A DNA stretch of 64,000 nt from Shinella sp. PSBB067 (GCF_016839145.1 NZ_CP069304.1:186001-250000); one strand, 5' to 3'. Positions 53,956 through 63,993 are shown, numbered from the stretch's first letter. Notes: generated from the letters alone by a model not told the origin. Numbers and translations: made by a program.

Positions 53956-54618
53956 GTGAGCGCAGCAGGGCCTTCCGGGGCGAAACGGGGCGCCGCGCGG
54001 CAGGCGGCCAGCCGCATGACGCGCGAGGCCTGGATCAGGGCCGGCGTCGAGGCGCTGGTCGAGGAAAGCATCGGCCATGTCAAGATCCAGGTCATGGCCC
54101 GGAAGCTCGGCGTGTCGCGCTCCAGCTTCTACTGGTTCTTCGCGGATCTGCAGGCTTTGCAGCGCGAGCTGCTGGAATACTGGCTGCGCAAGAACACCGG
54201 CCCGATCATCGAGCGCGCGCTCCTGCCGGCGGCGAGCGTCAACGAGGGCGTCTGCCATATCTTCGAATGCTGGGTGGATCCGGCGCTGTTCGACCCAGGC
54301 CTCGACGCCGCCGTGCGCGCCTGGGGCCGGATCGACGCCACCGTGCGCGCCGTCGTCGGCCAGGCGGACGACCAGCGGGTGGACGCCATCGCGCGTATGT
54401 TCCAGCGCTACGACTACCCGGCGGAAGAAGCCTTCATCCGGGCGCGCGTGCTCTATTTCACGCAGGTCGGCCACTTCACGCTCGGCATCGGCGACGACCG
54501 GGAAAAGCGCCTCGGGCACCTGCGCTCCTATCTCCTGACCTTCACCGGCCGCCCGGCCTCGGACCGCGAGGTGGCGGACTTCAGCGCGGTGATGCGGCGC
54601 CTGCTGCCGGACGGCTGA
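53956..54618 (+). CDS. TetR-family transcriptional regulator
   Basis: A 220-residue regulator with an N-terminal helix-turn-helix (IQVMARKLGVSRSSFYWFF, about 44-62) and an all-helical ligand domain. GTG at 53956 is chosen because AGGGGAG lies five bases upstream; an upstream ATG at 53923 lacks one. It is upstream of the sarcosine oxidase operon on the same strand, separated by 214 bp, and may control it. Effector unknown. Confidence 0.85.
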   Translation: MSAAGPSGAKRGAARQAASRMTREAWIRAGVEALVEESIGHVKIQVMARKLGVSRSSFYWFFADLQALQRELLEYWLRKNTGPIIERALLPAASVNEGVCHIFECWVDPALFDPGLDAAVRAWGRIDATVRAVVGQADDQRVDAIARMFQRYDYPAEEAFIRARVLYFTQVGHFTLGIGDDREKRLGHLRSYLLTFTGRPASDREVADFSAVMRRLLPDG

Positions 54619-54697
54619 TTTCCGTTCATCGCTTACGGACGGTTTCCTTCGCATCTGCGGCGATGTGGAGGAGGGGCGCATGCTTCCCGCGCATCAA

Positions 54698-54753
54698 TGG
54701 ACATTCGTGTCCAGAGGAGATATGAAATCGTCGGACGGCAGGCGCGCGCCTGC
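54698..54753 (+). promoter_or_regulatory. two inverted repeats in the soxB leader
   Basis: TGGACA-TTCG-TGTCCA (54698-54713) is a six-base stem with a UUCG-type loop, directly followed by a strong ribosome site AGAGGAG and an ATG at 54722. GCAGGCGCGCGCCTGC (54738-54753) is a perfect 16-base palindrome. They may be an operator or an mRNA structure controlling translation of soxB; no riboswitch consensus was recognised. Confidence 0.4.
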
Positions 54754-54832
54754 TTCAGGGGGAATTCATGGGGAAGAATCCGGCCGTCGCCTGCTTTCCG
54801 AGGCGGCTCCGCCCCGCGGAGGATGGATTGCT

Positions 54833-56086
54833 ATGACGCGGCACTATTCGGCGCTTTCGCTCTTCAAGGAAGGGCTTGCCGGCCAGAAGGGCTGGCAGCA
54901 GGCATGGCGTTCGCCGCAGCCGAAGCCGCGCTACGACATTCTTGTCATCGGCGGCGGCGGGCATGGGCTGGCGACGGCCTATTATCTCGCCAGGGTCCAC
55001 AATGTCCGCAATGTCGCGGTCATCGAGAAGGGCTGGCTCGGCGGCGGCAATACGGGGCGCAACACCACGGTCGTGCGCTCCAACTACTTCTTCCCCGAGA
55101 GCACGGCGCTCTACGAGATGGCCCTGAAGCTCTACGATGGGCTCGGCCGCGAGCTCAACTACAACATCATGCTGTCCCAGCGCGGCATCATCACGCTCGC
55201 CCACAGCGAGGCGGAGATGGAGATGGCGGCGCGCACCGTCAACGCCATGCAGATCAACGGCACGGATGCCGAGCTCTTCGGCATCGAGGACGTGCGCCGC
55301 GTGCTGCCGCTGCTCGACATGTCGCCGGATGCGCGCCATCCGGTCTTCGGCGGCGTCTGGCAGGGCAGGGCCGGCACGGCGCGGCACGATGCGGTCGCCT
55401 GGGGCTATGCGCGGACCGCCGACCGGCTGGGCGTCGACATCATCCAGTCCTGCGAGGTCGAGGAATTCCTTATCGAGGGCGGGCGCTGCCGCGGCGTGAG
55501 GACGAGCCGCGGCGAGATCCGCGCCGACCGGGTCGGCATGGTCGTCGCCGGCCATTCCTCCCATCTTGCCGCCAAGGCGGGCTTCCGCCTGCCGATCACC
55601 TCCTATGCCCTGCAGGCCTGCGTTTCCGAGCCGATCAAGCCGGCGCTCGACACGGTCGTCCTGTCGCCGGCCACCGGCACCTATGCCAGCCAGTCGGACA
55701 AGGGCGAGCTCGTCGTCGGCGGCGGGCTCGACCGCGTTCCCTCCTACGGCCAGCGCGGCAACCTGCCGATGCTGGAGACGGTGATCTCGGGGCTCCTGGA
55801 AATGTTCCCGAGCTTCCGGCAGCTCCGGCTGATGCGGCAATGGGCCGGCATCGTCGACGTCACGCCGGATTCCTCGCCGATCCTCGGCGAAAGCCCGCTG
55901 CCCGGCCTCTTCCTCAATTGCGGCTGGGGAACGGGTGGCTTCAAGGCGATCCCCGCGGGCGGCACGCTGCTCGCGCATCTTCTCGCCACCGGCAGGCACC
56001 ACGACGTCAGCCGCCCCTTCGATCTCGACCGCTTCGCCCGCGGACGGCTGATCGACGAGGCCGCCGGCTCCGGCATCGCGCATTAG
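54833..56086 (+). CDS. soxB: sarcosine oxidase beta subunit SoxB
   Basis: A 417-residue flavoprotein, the standard SoxB length, starting MTRHYSALSLFKEGLAGQKG. It has a FAD-binding ILVIGGGGHGLATAYYLA (about 39-56) and the histidine for covalent FMN attachment in GTARHDAVAWGY. With SoxADG it oxidises sarcosine to glycine and formaldehyde equivalents on tetrahydrofolate. GGAGG precedes the ATG. An in-frame ATG at 54722 with a better ribosome site would add 37 residues that do not fit the family. Confidence 0.93.
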   Translation: MTRHYSALSLFKEGLAGQKGWQQAWRSPQPKPRYDILVIGGGGHGLATAYYLARVHNVRNVAVIEKGWLGGGNTGRNTTVVRSNYFFPESTALYEMALKLYDGLGRELNYNIMLSQRGIITLAHSEAEMEMAARTVNAMQINGTDAELFGIEDVRRVLPLLDMSPDARHPVFGGVWQGRAGTARHDAVAWGYARTADRLGVDIIQSCEVEEFLIEGGRCRGVRTSRGEIRADRVGMVVAGHSSHLAAKAGFRLPITSYALQACVSEPIKPALDTVVLSPATGTYASQSDKGELVVGGGLDRVPSYGQRGNLPMLETVISGLLEMFPSFRQLRLMRQWAGIVDVTPDSSPILGESPLPGLFLNCGWGTGGFKAIPAGGTLLAHLLATGRHHDVSRPFDLDRFARGRLIDEAAGSGIAH

Positions 56087-56095
56087 GAGGACCGG

Positions 56096-56380
56096 ATGCA
56101 GCTTTTCCCATGCCCCTTCTGCGGCCCGCGCAGCGAGAGCGAATTCCACTTCGGCGGCGACGCCGGCAACCACCGCCCGGAAGGCTTCCGCGACGTGACG
56201 GACGGCGAATGGACCGCCTACCTTTACGAGCGCAACAACCCGCGCGGCGCGGCAAGCGAGATCTGGATGCACATGACCTGCGGCGAGGTGTTCCGCATGG
56301 AGCGCGACACCGTGCACCACGGCGTTGCGCGCTCCTTCGCACTGATGGAAGGAGGCGGCGATGACGGCCTGGCGCACTGA
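56096..56380 (+). CDS. soxD: sarcosine oxidase delta subunit SoxD
   Basis: A 94-residue protein with the zinc-binding CPFCGPRSESEFHFGGD start and an MHMTCGEVFRMERDT end, typical of SoxD. It overlaps soxA by 20 bases and follows soxB after nine bases. Confidence 0.93.
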   Translation: MQLFPCPFCGPRSESEFHFGGDAGNHRPEGFRDVTDGEWTAYLYERNNPRGAASEIWMHMTCGEVFRMERDTVHHGVARSFALMEGGGDDGLAH

Positions 56381-59168
56381 GGGCGGCACGGACATCGACA
56401 GGACGCGGCCGCTGCGCTTCACCTTCGACGGCAGGACGGTGGAGGGTTTTGTGGGCGACACCGTCGCCTCGGCGCTGCTGGCCGGCGGGATCTCCGTCCT
56501 CGGCCGCAGCTTCAAGTATCATCGCCCGCGCGGCCTCTGGGGCGCGGGCGTCGAGGAGCCGAACGCGCTGGTCGCCATCGCGGGCGCCATGCCCAATACG
56601 CGCGCAACGCAGGTTCCGGCCGCCGACGGCCTTGCCGTGCGCAGCGTCAATGCCGAGCCGAGCGCCGAGAACGACCGCCGCGCCTTCATCGACGCCTTCG
56701 CCCGCTTCATCCCGGCCGCCTTCTACTACAAGACCTTCATGTTCCCCGACTGGCACCTGTTCGAGCCGCGCATCCGGCAGATGGCGGGTCTCGGCACGCT
56801 GGACGCCGGCATGCGCACGCCGTCCTTCGCCGAGCAGGTCAACCATCATTGCGACGTGCTGGTGGTCGGCGCCGGGCCGTCGGGCCTCCTTGCGGCGCGC
56901 AAGGCCCTGCGGGACGGCCGGCGGGTCGTGCTTTGCGACGACGGGCGGCAGGCCGGCGGCAGCCTCCTCCACCGTGCGGCGACCATCCAGGGCAGGCCGG
57001 GGGTGGAATGGGCCGCGGATGTCGCGGCGGAACTCGTGGGGGCCGGCGCGCTGGTGCTGACCGGCACCACGGCCTTCGGCATCTACGACCACCGCCTCGT
57101 CGGCCTCAGCCAGACGGGCGCGGACGGCGCGCCGGACCGCCTGTGGCGGGTGCGCGCCGGCGCCATCGTGCTCGCCACGGGGGCCATCGAGCGGCCGCTG
57201 CCCTTCGGCAACAACGACCTGCCGGGCGTCATGTCCGCCGAGGCCGCGCTCGTCTATCTCAGGCGCTTCGGCGTTGTCGCCGGGCGCAAGGTCGTCGTCG
57301 CCACCAACAACGGCCTTGCCTACGAGACGGCGGAGGCGCTGGCGGGGGCCGGCGCCGAGGTCACCGTCGTCGATTATCGCCCCGACGCCCCTGTTCCCGC
57401 CGGGCTGCGGGTGCTGAAGGGGCTCTCCGTCGTTTCCGCGCGCGGCCGCGGCGCGGTCCGTGCCGTCAGGCTTTCCGACGGCAGCGCGCTGGAGGCGGAT
57501 GCGGTGCTCGCCTCCGGCGGCTTCACGCCGACCGTGCATCTCTATTGCCAGGCGCAGGGCAGGCTCGACTGGCGCGACGATATCCTCGCCTTCGTGCCGG
57601 GCCGGCCGGTGGAGGGCGTCGCGGTCGTGGGCGCTGCCGCGGGCGACTTCGGCCTGCCCGAAGACCTTGCCGACGCCGCGCGCAGCGATTTCGACATCGT
57701 CGCCGCCTGGCCGAAGCCGCGGGCGAAGGAGCGGGTCTGGATCGACCTGCAGAACGACGTCACCGCCAAGGACGTCGAGCTCGCCGTCCGCGAGAACTTC
57801 GTCTCCGTCGAGCATCTCAAGCGCTACACCACGCTCGGCATGGCGACCGACCAGGGCAAGACCTCGAATGTCAACGGCCTGGCGCTGATGGCCGAGATCA
57901 CCGGCCGGCGCATTCCCGAGGTGGGCACGACGACCTACCGCCCGCCGTTTACGCCCGTCCCGTTCGCCTCCTTTGCGGGCGCGCGCTCCGGCACGCGCAT
58001 GAACCCGCTGCGCCGCCTGCCGCTCGAAGGCGAGCACCGGGCGGATGGCGCGGTGTTCCGCGAATATGGCGGCTGGCTGCGCCCGGCCTTCTATGGCGCG
58101 GGACCGGAGGATGCGCGCGTCCAGGCGGAAGCCGCGGCGGCGCGCACGGGCGTCGCGCTCTTCGACGGCTCGCCGCTCGGCAAGATCGAGGTCATCGGCC
58201 CGGATGCCGCGCCCTTCCTCGATTTCATCTACTACAACACCGTCTCGACGCTCGCGCCCGGCCGCTGCCGCTACGGTTTCATCCTCACCGAGGCGGGCAA
58301 CATCTACGACGACGGCGTTCTGGTGCGGCTCGACGACAACCGCTTCGTCGTCTCCTGCTCCTCCTCCCATGTCGCCGGCGTGCACGCCCTGCTGGAGGAG
58401 TGGCGGCAGGACCGGTTCGACCGGCGCCGCGTCTTCGTCCACAATGCGACCGCCGAGATGGCGACGCTGACGGTGACCGGCCCGCGCGCGCCCGCGCTCC
58501 TCGCCGCGACCGGCCTCGATGCCGCGCTCGACGATGCCGCCCTGCCGCACATGGCGGTCGTTTCCGGGGCCTTCGAGGGCGTGCCGGTGCGGATCGCCCG
58601 CGTCAGCTTCACCGGCGAGCGATCCTACGAGATCTCCGTCCCGGCCGACCATGCGGCCGCGCTCTGGTCGCGGCTGCGGCGGGCGGGCGAGGCTTTCGGC
58701 GCGACGCTGCTCGGCCTGGAAGCGCTGATGATCCTGCGCGCGGAAAAGGGCTATGTCGTCATCGGCAAGGACACCGACGGCACGAGCCGGCCGATGGATT
58801 TCGGCCTCACGGCGCCGCTGCAAAGGAAGACGGCCGAATTCATCGGGCGCCGCTCGCTGATCACCGAGGATGCCGCGAGGGACGACCGTCGGCAGTTCGT
58901 CGGGCTGGAGGCGGTGGACGGCCAGGGCATGCTGCCGACCGGCGCGCACGGCATCGAGCGCCATGCGGGCGGGCTGCGCAGCACCGGCTATGTCACGTCG
59001 AGCTATTTCAGCCCCGCGCTCCAGCGGCCGATCGCGCTCGGCCTCATCGAGCGCGGCCATGCGCGCATGGGCGAGGTCATCGAATTGCAGCACCTCAAGG
59101 CGGTGCGGCGCGCGCGGATCGTCGCCCCTTGCGCCTTCGATCCGGAAGGAGGCCGTCTCCATGCTTGA
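56361..59168 (+). CDS. soxA: sarcosine oxidase alpha subunit SoxA
   Basis: A 935-residue protein with three parts: an N-terminal 2Fe-2S-ferredoxin-like domain (FTFDGRTVEGFVGDTVASAL, about 18-37), a NAD-binding oxidoreductase domain (VLVVGAGPSGLLAARKAL, about 169) and a C-terminal aminomethyltransferase (GcvT-like) folate domain from about 560 (KGYVVIGKDTDGTSRPMDFG near 796). This is the usual heterotetrameric type. It overlaps soxG by eight bases. Confidence 0.94.
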   Translation: MTAWRTEGGTDIDRTRPLRFTFDGRTVEGFVGDTVASALLAGGISVLGRSFKYHRPRGLWGAGVEEPNALVAIAGAMPNTRATQVPAADGLAVRSVNAEPSAENDRRAFIDAFARFIPAAFYYKTFMFPDWHLFEPRIRQMAGLGTLDAGMRTPSFAEQVNHHCDVLVVGAGPSGLLAARKALRDGRRVVLCDDGRQAGGSLLHRAATIQGRPGVEWAADVAAELVGAGALVLTGTTAFGIYDHRLVGLSQTGADGAPDRLWRVRAGAIVLATGAIERPLPFGNNDLPGVMSAEAALVYLRRFGVVAGRKVVVATNNGLAYETAEALAGAGAEVTVVDYRPDAPVPAGLRVLKGLSVVSARGRGAVRAVRLSDGSALEADAVLASGGFTPTVHLYCQAQGRLDWRDDILAFVPGRPVEGVAVVGAAAGDFGLPEDLADAARSDFDIVAAWPKPRAKERVWIDLQNDVTAKDVELAVRENFVSVEHLKRYTTLGMATDQGKTSNVNGLALMAEITGRRIPEVGTTTYRPPFTPVPFASFAGARSGTRMNPLRRLPLEGEHRADGAVFREYGGWLRPAFYGAGPEDARVQAEAAAARTGVALFDGSPLGKIEVIGPDAAPFLDFIYYNTVSTLAPGRCRYGFILTEAGNIYDDGVLVRLDDNRFVVSCSSSHVAGVHALLEEWRQDRFDRRRVFVHNATAEMATLTVTGPRAPALLAATGLDAALDDAALPHMAVVSGAFEGVPVRIARVSFTGERSYEISVPADHAAALWSRLRRAGEAFGATLLGLEALMILRAEKGYVVIGKDTDGTSRPMDFGLTAPLQRKTAEFIGRRSLITEDAARDDRRQFVGLEAVDGQGMLPTGAHGIERHAGGLRSTGYVTSSYFSPALQRPIALGLIERGHARMGEVIELQHLKAVRRARIVAPCAFDPEGGRLHA

Positions 59169-59703
59169 CAATTCCCGCAAGTGGCGGCCGGAGCCGGACT
59201 GGGCGCGCGCGGTGCTCGCCGCGCCTTCCCTTTCCGTGCGCGCCGTCGCCGGCCTGCCGCAGCGCCTCGTCAGCGGCGACATCGGCGGCTTTCTCGCGCG
59301 ATACGGCCTCGGCAGCGATGTCGGCGCGCTGGCGCTCGCCTCCGGCGGGCGCTATGCGGTGCGCATGGCGCGCGACCGGCTGCTCGCGGTCGGCATGACG
59401 GCGCAGGACTGCGCCGATGGATGGCACGTCGAGGGCTACGGCGTGACGACGGTCGGCGCGGGCCTGCGCGTGCTCGAAGCGCGCGGGCCGGGGGTGCGCG
59501 ACCTTATCGCGCGGGCGACGACGATCGATCCCGCCGATCCCGGCCCCTGTGCCGCCTTGCAGTTTTGCGGCATGACATGCAGTGTCTATTTCCACGGGGA
59601 CCTGCAGACATTGCGCATCCACGTCGACCGGGGTCTTGCCGCCTATCTCTGGGAGTGGCTCGAATGCCAGCCGCTCCTTTCGGGCGGGGCCGCCGGCGCC
59701 TGA
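59161..59703 (+). CDS. soxG: sarcosine oxidase gamma subunit SoxG
   Basis: A 180-residue protein of the SoxG family with ARGPGVRDLIARATTIDPAD near 113 and a C-terminal LAAYLWEWLE segment. It completes soxBDAG. No folate-recycling genes such as purU or folD follow it; a binding-protein gene begins 67 bases later. Confidence 0.88.
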   Translation: MLDNSRKWRPEPDWARAVLAAPSLSVRAVAGLPQRLVSGDIGGFLARYGLGSDVGALALASGGRYAVRMARDRLLAVGMTAQDCADGWHVEGYGVTTVGAGLRVLEARGPGVRDLIARATTIDPADPGPCAALQFCGMTCSVYFHGDLQTLRIHVDRGLAAYLWEWLECQPLLSGGAAGA

Positions 59704-59770
59704 GGAGAACGATCCGGTTTCGGAAACGGCGACCCGCGATGGTGCGGGCGCAAAAGGGGAGATGAGACAC

Positions 59771-60886
59771 ATGAAAAGCATCCTGATCATCGGCACGGCC
59801 CTCGGCCTTCTGATGAGCACGGCCGCCCGGGCGGAGGACCTCACCATCGCCGTGGCCGGCCCCATGACCGGGCCGCTGGCCACGATCGGCGACCAGTTCA
59901 AGCAGGGCGCGCAGGCAGCCGCCGACGCGATCAACGGCAAGGGCGGCGTGCTCGGCCGGCAGATCAAGCTGCAGTTCGAGGACGACCAGTGCGACCCGAA
60001 GCAGGCCGTCTCGGTGGCCAACCGCATCACGGCCGCCGGCATCGGCTTCGTCGACGGCCATGCCTGCTCGGGATCGAGCATCCCGGCCTCGGCGGTCTAT
60101 GCCGAGAACGGCACGCTGATGATGAGCCCGGCCTCCTCCAACCCGGTCATGACGGACGATGCCGCCGCCAAGGGCTGGACCAACATCATGCGCCTCTACA
60201 CCCGCGACGACGCGCAGGGCGCCTTTATCGGCCCGTGGATCGCCAAGCAGTATGCCGGCAAGAACGTCGCCGTCCTGCATGACAAGACGGCCTACGGCCA
60301 GGGCGTCGCCGATGCGGTGCGTGCCACGATGAACGAGAACGGCCTCAAGGAAGTCCTCGCCGAGGGCATCAATGCCGGCGAGAAGGACTACAACGCCCTG
60401 GTGACCAAGCTGAAGGACGCCAAGGTCGACGTCGTCTATTTCGGCGGCTACCACCCGGAAGCCGGCCTCATGCTGCGCCAGGCGGCCGAGCAGAACTACA
60501 AGTTCCAGCTCATCATGCCCGACTCCATCGCCTCGCCGGAATTCTGGCAGGTCGCGGGCCCGGCCGGCGAGGGCACGCTGTTCGTCTTCCCGTCCGATCC
60601 GCAGGCCAAGCCCGAGGCGAAGGAAGCCGTCGAGAAGATCCAGTCCGGCGGCTTCAAGCCGGAAGGCTTCACGCTCTTCTCCTACGCCGTGATCCAGGCC
60701 TTCGCGCAGGGCATCGAGCGCGCCGGCTCGGACGATCCGACCAAGGTCGCCGAGGCGCTGAAGAACGGCCAGCCGATCGACACCGTCGTCGGCACCGTCA
60801 CCTTCGACGAGAAGGGCGACCTCAAGGACGCCAGCTACGACATCAACCGCTGGAACAACGGCGCCTACGCGCCGATCGCGCAGTAA
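59771..60886 (+). CDS. branched-chain amino acid-type ABC transporter, periplasmic binding protein
   Basis: A 371-residue LivJ/LivK-type binding protein with a signal peptide (about 1-21, ending AARAED) and the family pattern IAVAGPMTGPLATIGDQFKQ, then EDDQCDPKQAVSVANRI. The ATG at 59771 is chosen because GGGGAG lies at a normal distance, whereas an ATG at 59762 abuts it. No permease or ATPase is near. Being downstream of sox it could bind a related amino compound, but branched-chain ligand is equally possible. Confidence 0.88.
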   Translation: MKSILIIGTALGLLMSTAARAEDLTIAVAGPMTGPLATIGDQFKQGAQAAADAINGKGGVLGRQIKLQFEDDQCDPKQAVSVANRITAAGIGFVDGHACSGSSIPASAVYAENGTLMMSPASSNPVMTDDAAAKGWTNIMRLYTRDDAQGAFIGPWIAKQYAGKNVAVLHDKTAYGQGVADAVRATMNENGLKEVLAEGINAGEKDYNALVTKLKDAKVDVVYFGGYHPEAGLMLRQAAEQNYKFQLIMPDSIASPEFWQVAGPAGEGTLFVFPSDPQAKPEAKEAVEKIQSGGFKPEGFTLFSYAVIQAFAQGIERAGSDDPTKVAEALKNGQPIDTVVGTVTFDEKGDLKDASYDINRWNNGAYAPIAQ

Positions 60887-60898
60887 AGCCTCAAGACA

Positions 60899-60930
60899 GC
60901 AAGGGCGGGAACCTCGGTTCCCGCCCTTGC
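60899..60930 (+). terminator. perfect stem-loop after the binding-protein gene
   Basis: A 14-bp perfect stem GCAAGGGCGGGAAC / GTTCCCGCCCTTGC with a CTCG loop, 13 bases after the stop codon. Stability is high but no T run follows. Confidence 0.75.
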
Positions 60931-60940
60931 CACGTATGGA

Positions 60941-60962
60941 GCGGCCGCTAGGCCGCCTTTTC
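60941..60962 (+). terminator. second stem-loop with T-rich tail between converging genes
   Basis: GCGGCC-GCTA-GGCCGC followed by CTTTTCGTTTTC forms a short rho-independent-like terminator on the plus strand, just before the end of dadA on the other strand. Confidence 0.65.
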
Positions 60963-60966
60963 GTTT

Positions 60967-62217
60967 TCAGGCGTAGCGCGCGACGGCGAGGTCGGTGGCG
61001 TCGATCTCGGGCTTCCTGCCGGAGACGAGGTCGGCGATGACGCGGGCCGAGCCCGAGCTCATCGTCCAGCCGAGCGTGCCGTGGCCGGTGTTGAGGAAGA
61101 GGCCGGCGATCTTCGTCGGGCCGATGACCGGCGTGCCGTCGGGCGTCATCGGGCGCAGGCCCGACCAGAAGCTCGCCTTCGACACGTCGCCGCCGGGGAA
61201 GAGATCGGTGACGGAGTGCTGCAGCGTGAGGCGGCGCGGCTCGCCGAGATCGTTGGTGTAGCCGGAGATCTCCGCCATGCCGCCGACGCGGATGCGGTCC
61301 CCGAGGCGGGTGATGGCGATCTTGAAGGTCTCGTCCATCACGGTCGATTCCGGCGCGCGCGAGGCGTCGGTGATCGGGATCGTCAGCGAATAGCCCTTGA
61401 CCGGATAGACCGGCAGGCGGATGCCGTGCGGGCGCACGAGGAGCGGCGAGAAGCTGCCGAGCGCCACGACCACGGCGTCGGCCTGGAGTCGGCCATGGGC
61501 GGTGACGACGCCGGTGACGCGCCCGCCTTCGACGTCCAGCCCGCGGATGATGCTGCCGTAGTTGAAGGTGACGCCGAGTTCTGCGGCCTTGGCCGCCAGC
61601 GCATTGGAGAACTTGAAGCAGTCGCCGGTCTCGTCCTTCGGCGTCAGCAGGCCGCCGACGATCTTCTCGCGCACATGCGCGAGCGCCGGTTCGACGCGGA
61701 TGCAGCCCTCGGGGTCGAGCACCTCGTAGGGGATGCCGTCGGCGGCGAGCGCCTTGACGTCCTTGGCCGAGGCGTCGAGCTGCGCCTCGGTGCGGAAGAG
61801 CTGCAGCGTGCCCTGCATGCGCTCGTCATAGGCGATGCCGGTCTCCTCGCGCAGCGCGGCGATGGAGACGCGGCTGTAGTCGGCAAGGCGCAGCATGCGG
61901 CTCTTGTTGAGCGCATAGCGCTCGGAGGTGCAGTTGCGCAGCATCTGCGCCATCCAGCGCAGCATCGCCATGTCCACCTTGGGGCGCAGGATCAGCGGGG
62001 CGTGTTCCATGAACAGCCACTTCATCGCCTTCATCGGGATGCCCGGCGCGGCCCAGGGCGAGCAGTAGCCGAAGGAGACCTCGCCGGCATTGGCGAAGCT
62101 GGTCTCCAGCGCGGGGCCGGGCTGGCGGTCGACGACCGTGACCTCGTGCCCTGCCCTGGCAAGCTGGTAGGCCGACGTGACGCCGACGATGCCGGCGCCG
62201 AGAACGATGACTTTCAT
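60967..62217 (-). CDS. dadA: D-amino acid dehydrogenase DadA
   Basis: A 416-residue flavoprotein with N-terminal FAD motif [20 protein letters not shown] (residues 3-22), the DadA-type [15 protein letters not shown] stretch (about 46-60) and a C-terminal [18 protein letters not shown]. It oxidises D-alanine and other D-amino acids to keto acids and passes electrons to the membrane. It follows alr after 43 bp, making the alr-dadA catabolic operon. Confidence 0.95.
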   Translation of the reverse strand: MKVIVLGAGIVGVTSAYQLARAGHEVTVVDRQPGPALETSFANAGEVSFGYCSPWAAPGIPMKAMKWLFMEHAPLILRPKVDMAMLRWMAQMLRNCTSERYALNKSRMLRLADYSRVSIAALREETGIAYDERMQGTLQLFRTEAQLDASAKDVKALAADGIPYEVLDPEGCIRVEPALAHVREKIVGGLLTPKDETGDCFKFSNALAAKAAELGVTFNYGSIIRGLDVEGGRVTGVVTAHGRLQADAVVVALGSFSPLLVRPHGIRLPVYPVKGYSLTIPITDASRAPESTVMDETFKIAITRLGDRIRVGGMAEISGYTNDLGEPRRLTLQHSVTDLFPGGDVSKASFWSGLRPMTPDGTPVIGPTKIAGLFLNTGHGTLGWTMSSGSARVIADLVSGRKPEIDATDLAVARYA

Positions 62218-62260
62218 GGGTTCCTCACTTGCAGAAAAGGCGTGGCGGGCAGCGCGTGTC

Positions 62261-63394
62261 CTAGCGGTACTGCCGCTCGTATCGATGGCCGAGACCGGTC
62301 AGGATCTCGTAGGCGATGGTGCCGGCGTCGCGGGCGACATCCTCCAGCGTCTGGTGCGGGCCGAGCACCTCCACGAGGCTGCCCAGCTTGAGGCGGCCTT
62401 CGGGCAGGGCGGAGACGTCGATGGTGATGCTGTCCATCGAGACGCGCCCGACGATGGGCAGGCGCACGCCGTCGCAATAGACCGCGCCGCGGTCCAAAAG
62501 GCTGCGCGGCAGGCCGTCCGCATAGCCGGCGGCGATGGTGGCAAGGCGGGTCGGGCCGGTCGCGACATGGCTGCCGCCGTAGCCGACGCGCGTGCCGGCC
62601 GGCACCGTGCGCGTCTGCACCACGGCGACGTCGAGCTTTACGACGGGCTCCATCGGGTTTGCCCGGCCGGCCGTCGGCGCGCCGCCATAGAGCGCGATGC
62701 CGGGGCGGGCGAGCACGCCGTGATAGGCCTTGCCGAGGAAGATGCCGCCGGAATTGGCGAAGCAGACGGGAAACTGCGGGAATTGCGCCGAAACGCGCGC
62801 CATCTCGGCGCTCTGCTCGCCGTTCTGCGCGCTGTCGGCATCGTCGGCGCAGGCGAGGTGGCTCATGACGAAGAGCACGTCGACGCCGCTGTCGCCGCTC
62901 ACCAGTTCGGCCAGCGCCGCCCGCTCTTCCGGCGGCACGCCGAGCCGCGACATGCCGGTGTCGAACTGCAGGACGGCCGGCAGCCGGCGGGCGAGTGACC
63001 GGGCGGCATCCGCCCATTGCCGCCACTGCTCCAGCGAATTGATCACGGGCACGATGCCCTCGCGGGCGCAGGCCAGCTCGTTGCCGGGCTGGAGGCCGTT
63101 CAGCACGAAGACCGTGGCGTCGGCGGCCAGCAGCGGGCGCAGGCGCAGCGCCTCGACGAACTGCGCGACGAAGAAGTGGCGGCAGCCATGGGCATGGAGG
63201 CGTTCGGCGACCCGGGCGGCGCCGAGCCCGTAGGCATCGGCCTTGACGACGGCCGCCGCGCGCGCCGGCGCGACCTCGGCGGCAAGCCGCTCGTAGTTGC
63301 GGGCAAGGGCGGCAAGGTCGATGGCGAGATAGCCCGAGGTACCGCCCGTCGCACCCGCCTCGCCCTGCCGCATCGTCTTCGTCACGCCGTCCAT
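62261..63394 (-). CDS. alr: alanine racemase (catabolic, DadX-type)
   Basis: A 377-residue PLP racemase with the lysine motif [16 protein letters not shown] near 41, RPGIALYGG (about 230), and the second catalytic tyrosine region [10 protein letters not shown] near 272. It interconverts L- and D-alanine, feeding DadA. The ATG at 63394 is chosen because GGGAGG lies six bases upstream; the longer frame would run into the divergent regulator's promoter. Confidence 0.93.
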   Translation of the reverse strand: MDGVTKTMRQGEAGATGGTSGYLAIDLAALARNYERLAAEVAPARAAAVVKADAYGLGAARVAERLHAHGCRHFFVAQFVEALRLRPLLAADATVFVLNGLQPGNELACAREGIVPVINSLEQWRQWADAARSLARRLPAVLQFDTGMSRLGVPPEERAALAELVSGDSGVDVLFVMSHLACADDADSAQNGEQSAEMARVSAQFPQFPVCFANSGGIFLGKAYHGVLARPGIALYGGAPTAGRANPMEPVVKLDVAVVQTRTVPAGTRVGYGGSHVATGPTRLATIAAGYADGLPRSLLDRGAVYCDGVRLPIVGRVSMDSITIDVSALPEGRLKLGSLVEVLGPHQTLEDVARDAGTIAYEILTGLGHRYERQYR

Positions 63395-63519
63395 GCCCTG
63401 CCTCCCGGTTTCGGCGGAGCCTAGTGAAACGATTGTGAAATTGCCGACGAAACAGCGCTTGATTGTTGCGCGTGGCCATGATTTTTGAACGAAACGACGA
63501 ATCTTTGGAACGATCTGCA

Positions 63520-63993
63520 ATGACGGCGCTGGACGCGATAGACCGGAACATCCTGCGGCTTCTCCGGCTCGATGCGCGCATGAGCAATGCGCGGCTCGCC
63601 GCCGAGGTGGGCCTGTCGCCGTCGGCCTGCCTTCGGCGCATCAAGCTGATGGAGCAGGCGGGCGTCATCCGCGGCTATACGGCGCTGGTGGACGCCTCCA
63701 ACGCCGAATCGACCATCGCCGTCATCATCAACATCACGCTGGAGCGGCAGACGGAGGATCACCTCGACCGCTTCGAGGCGGCGGTGCGCAAGCACCCGGA
63801 AATCCGCGAATGCTTCCTGATGACGGGCGGCTCGGACTACCTGCTGCGCGTCGAGGTCGCCAATGCCGGCGAGTTCGAGCGCATCCACAAGGAGATCCTG
63901 TCGGCCATGCCGGGGGTCTCGCGGATCCATTCGAGCTTTGCGATCCGCAACGTGCTGGCGACCAAGCCGCGGGGGCGGACGAAGCGAGGCTAG
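63520..63993 (+). CDS. Lrp/AsnC-family regulator of the alr-dadA operon
   Basis: A 157-residue Lrp-type protein with an N-terminal helix-turn-helix (NARLAAEVGLSPSACLRRIK, about 24-43) and a C-terminal effector (RAM) domain. Divergent from alr across 125 bp, as dadR-type activators are. The ATG at 63520 gives the normal family length; an ATG at 63478 is possible. The stop TAG coincides with the start of a repeat-like sequence at the window end. Confidence 0.88.
   Translation: MTALDAIDRNILRLLRLDARMSNARLAAEVGLSPSACLRRIKLMEQAGVIRGYTALVDASNAESTIAVIINITLERQTEDHLDRFEAAVRKHPEIRECFLMTGGSDYLLRVEVANAGEFERIHKEILSAMPGVSRIHSSFAIRNVLATKPRGRTKRG

Noticed and set aside
54619..54832. Glycine riboswitch ahead of the sarcosine oxidase operon
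   Set aside because: The leader has hairpins but not the conserved glycine aptamer sequence blocks.
56007..59282. 1091-codon frame antisense to soxA
   Set aside because: Its composition mirrors the strong third-position GC bias of soxA and it lacks any family features.
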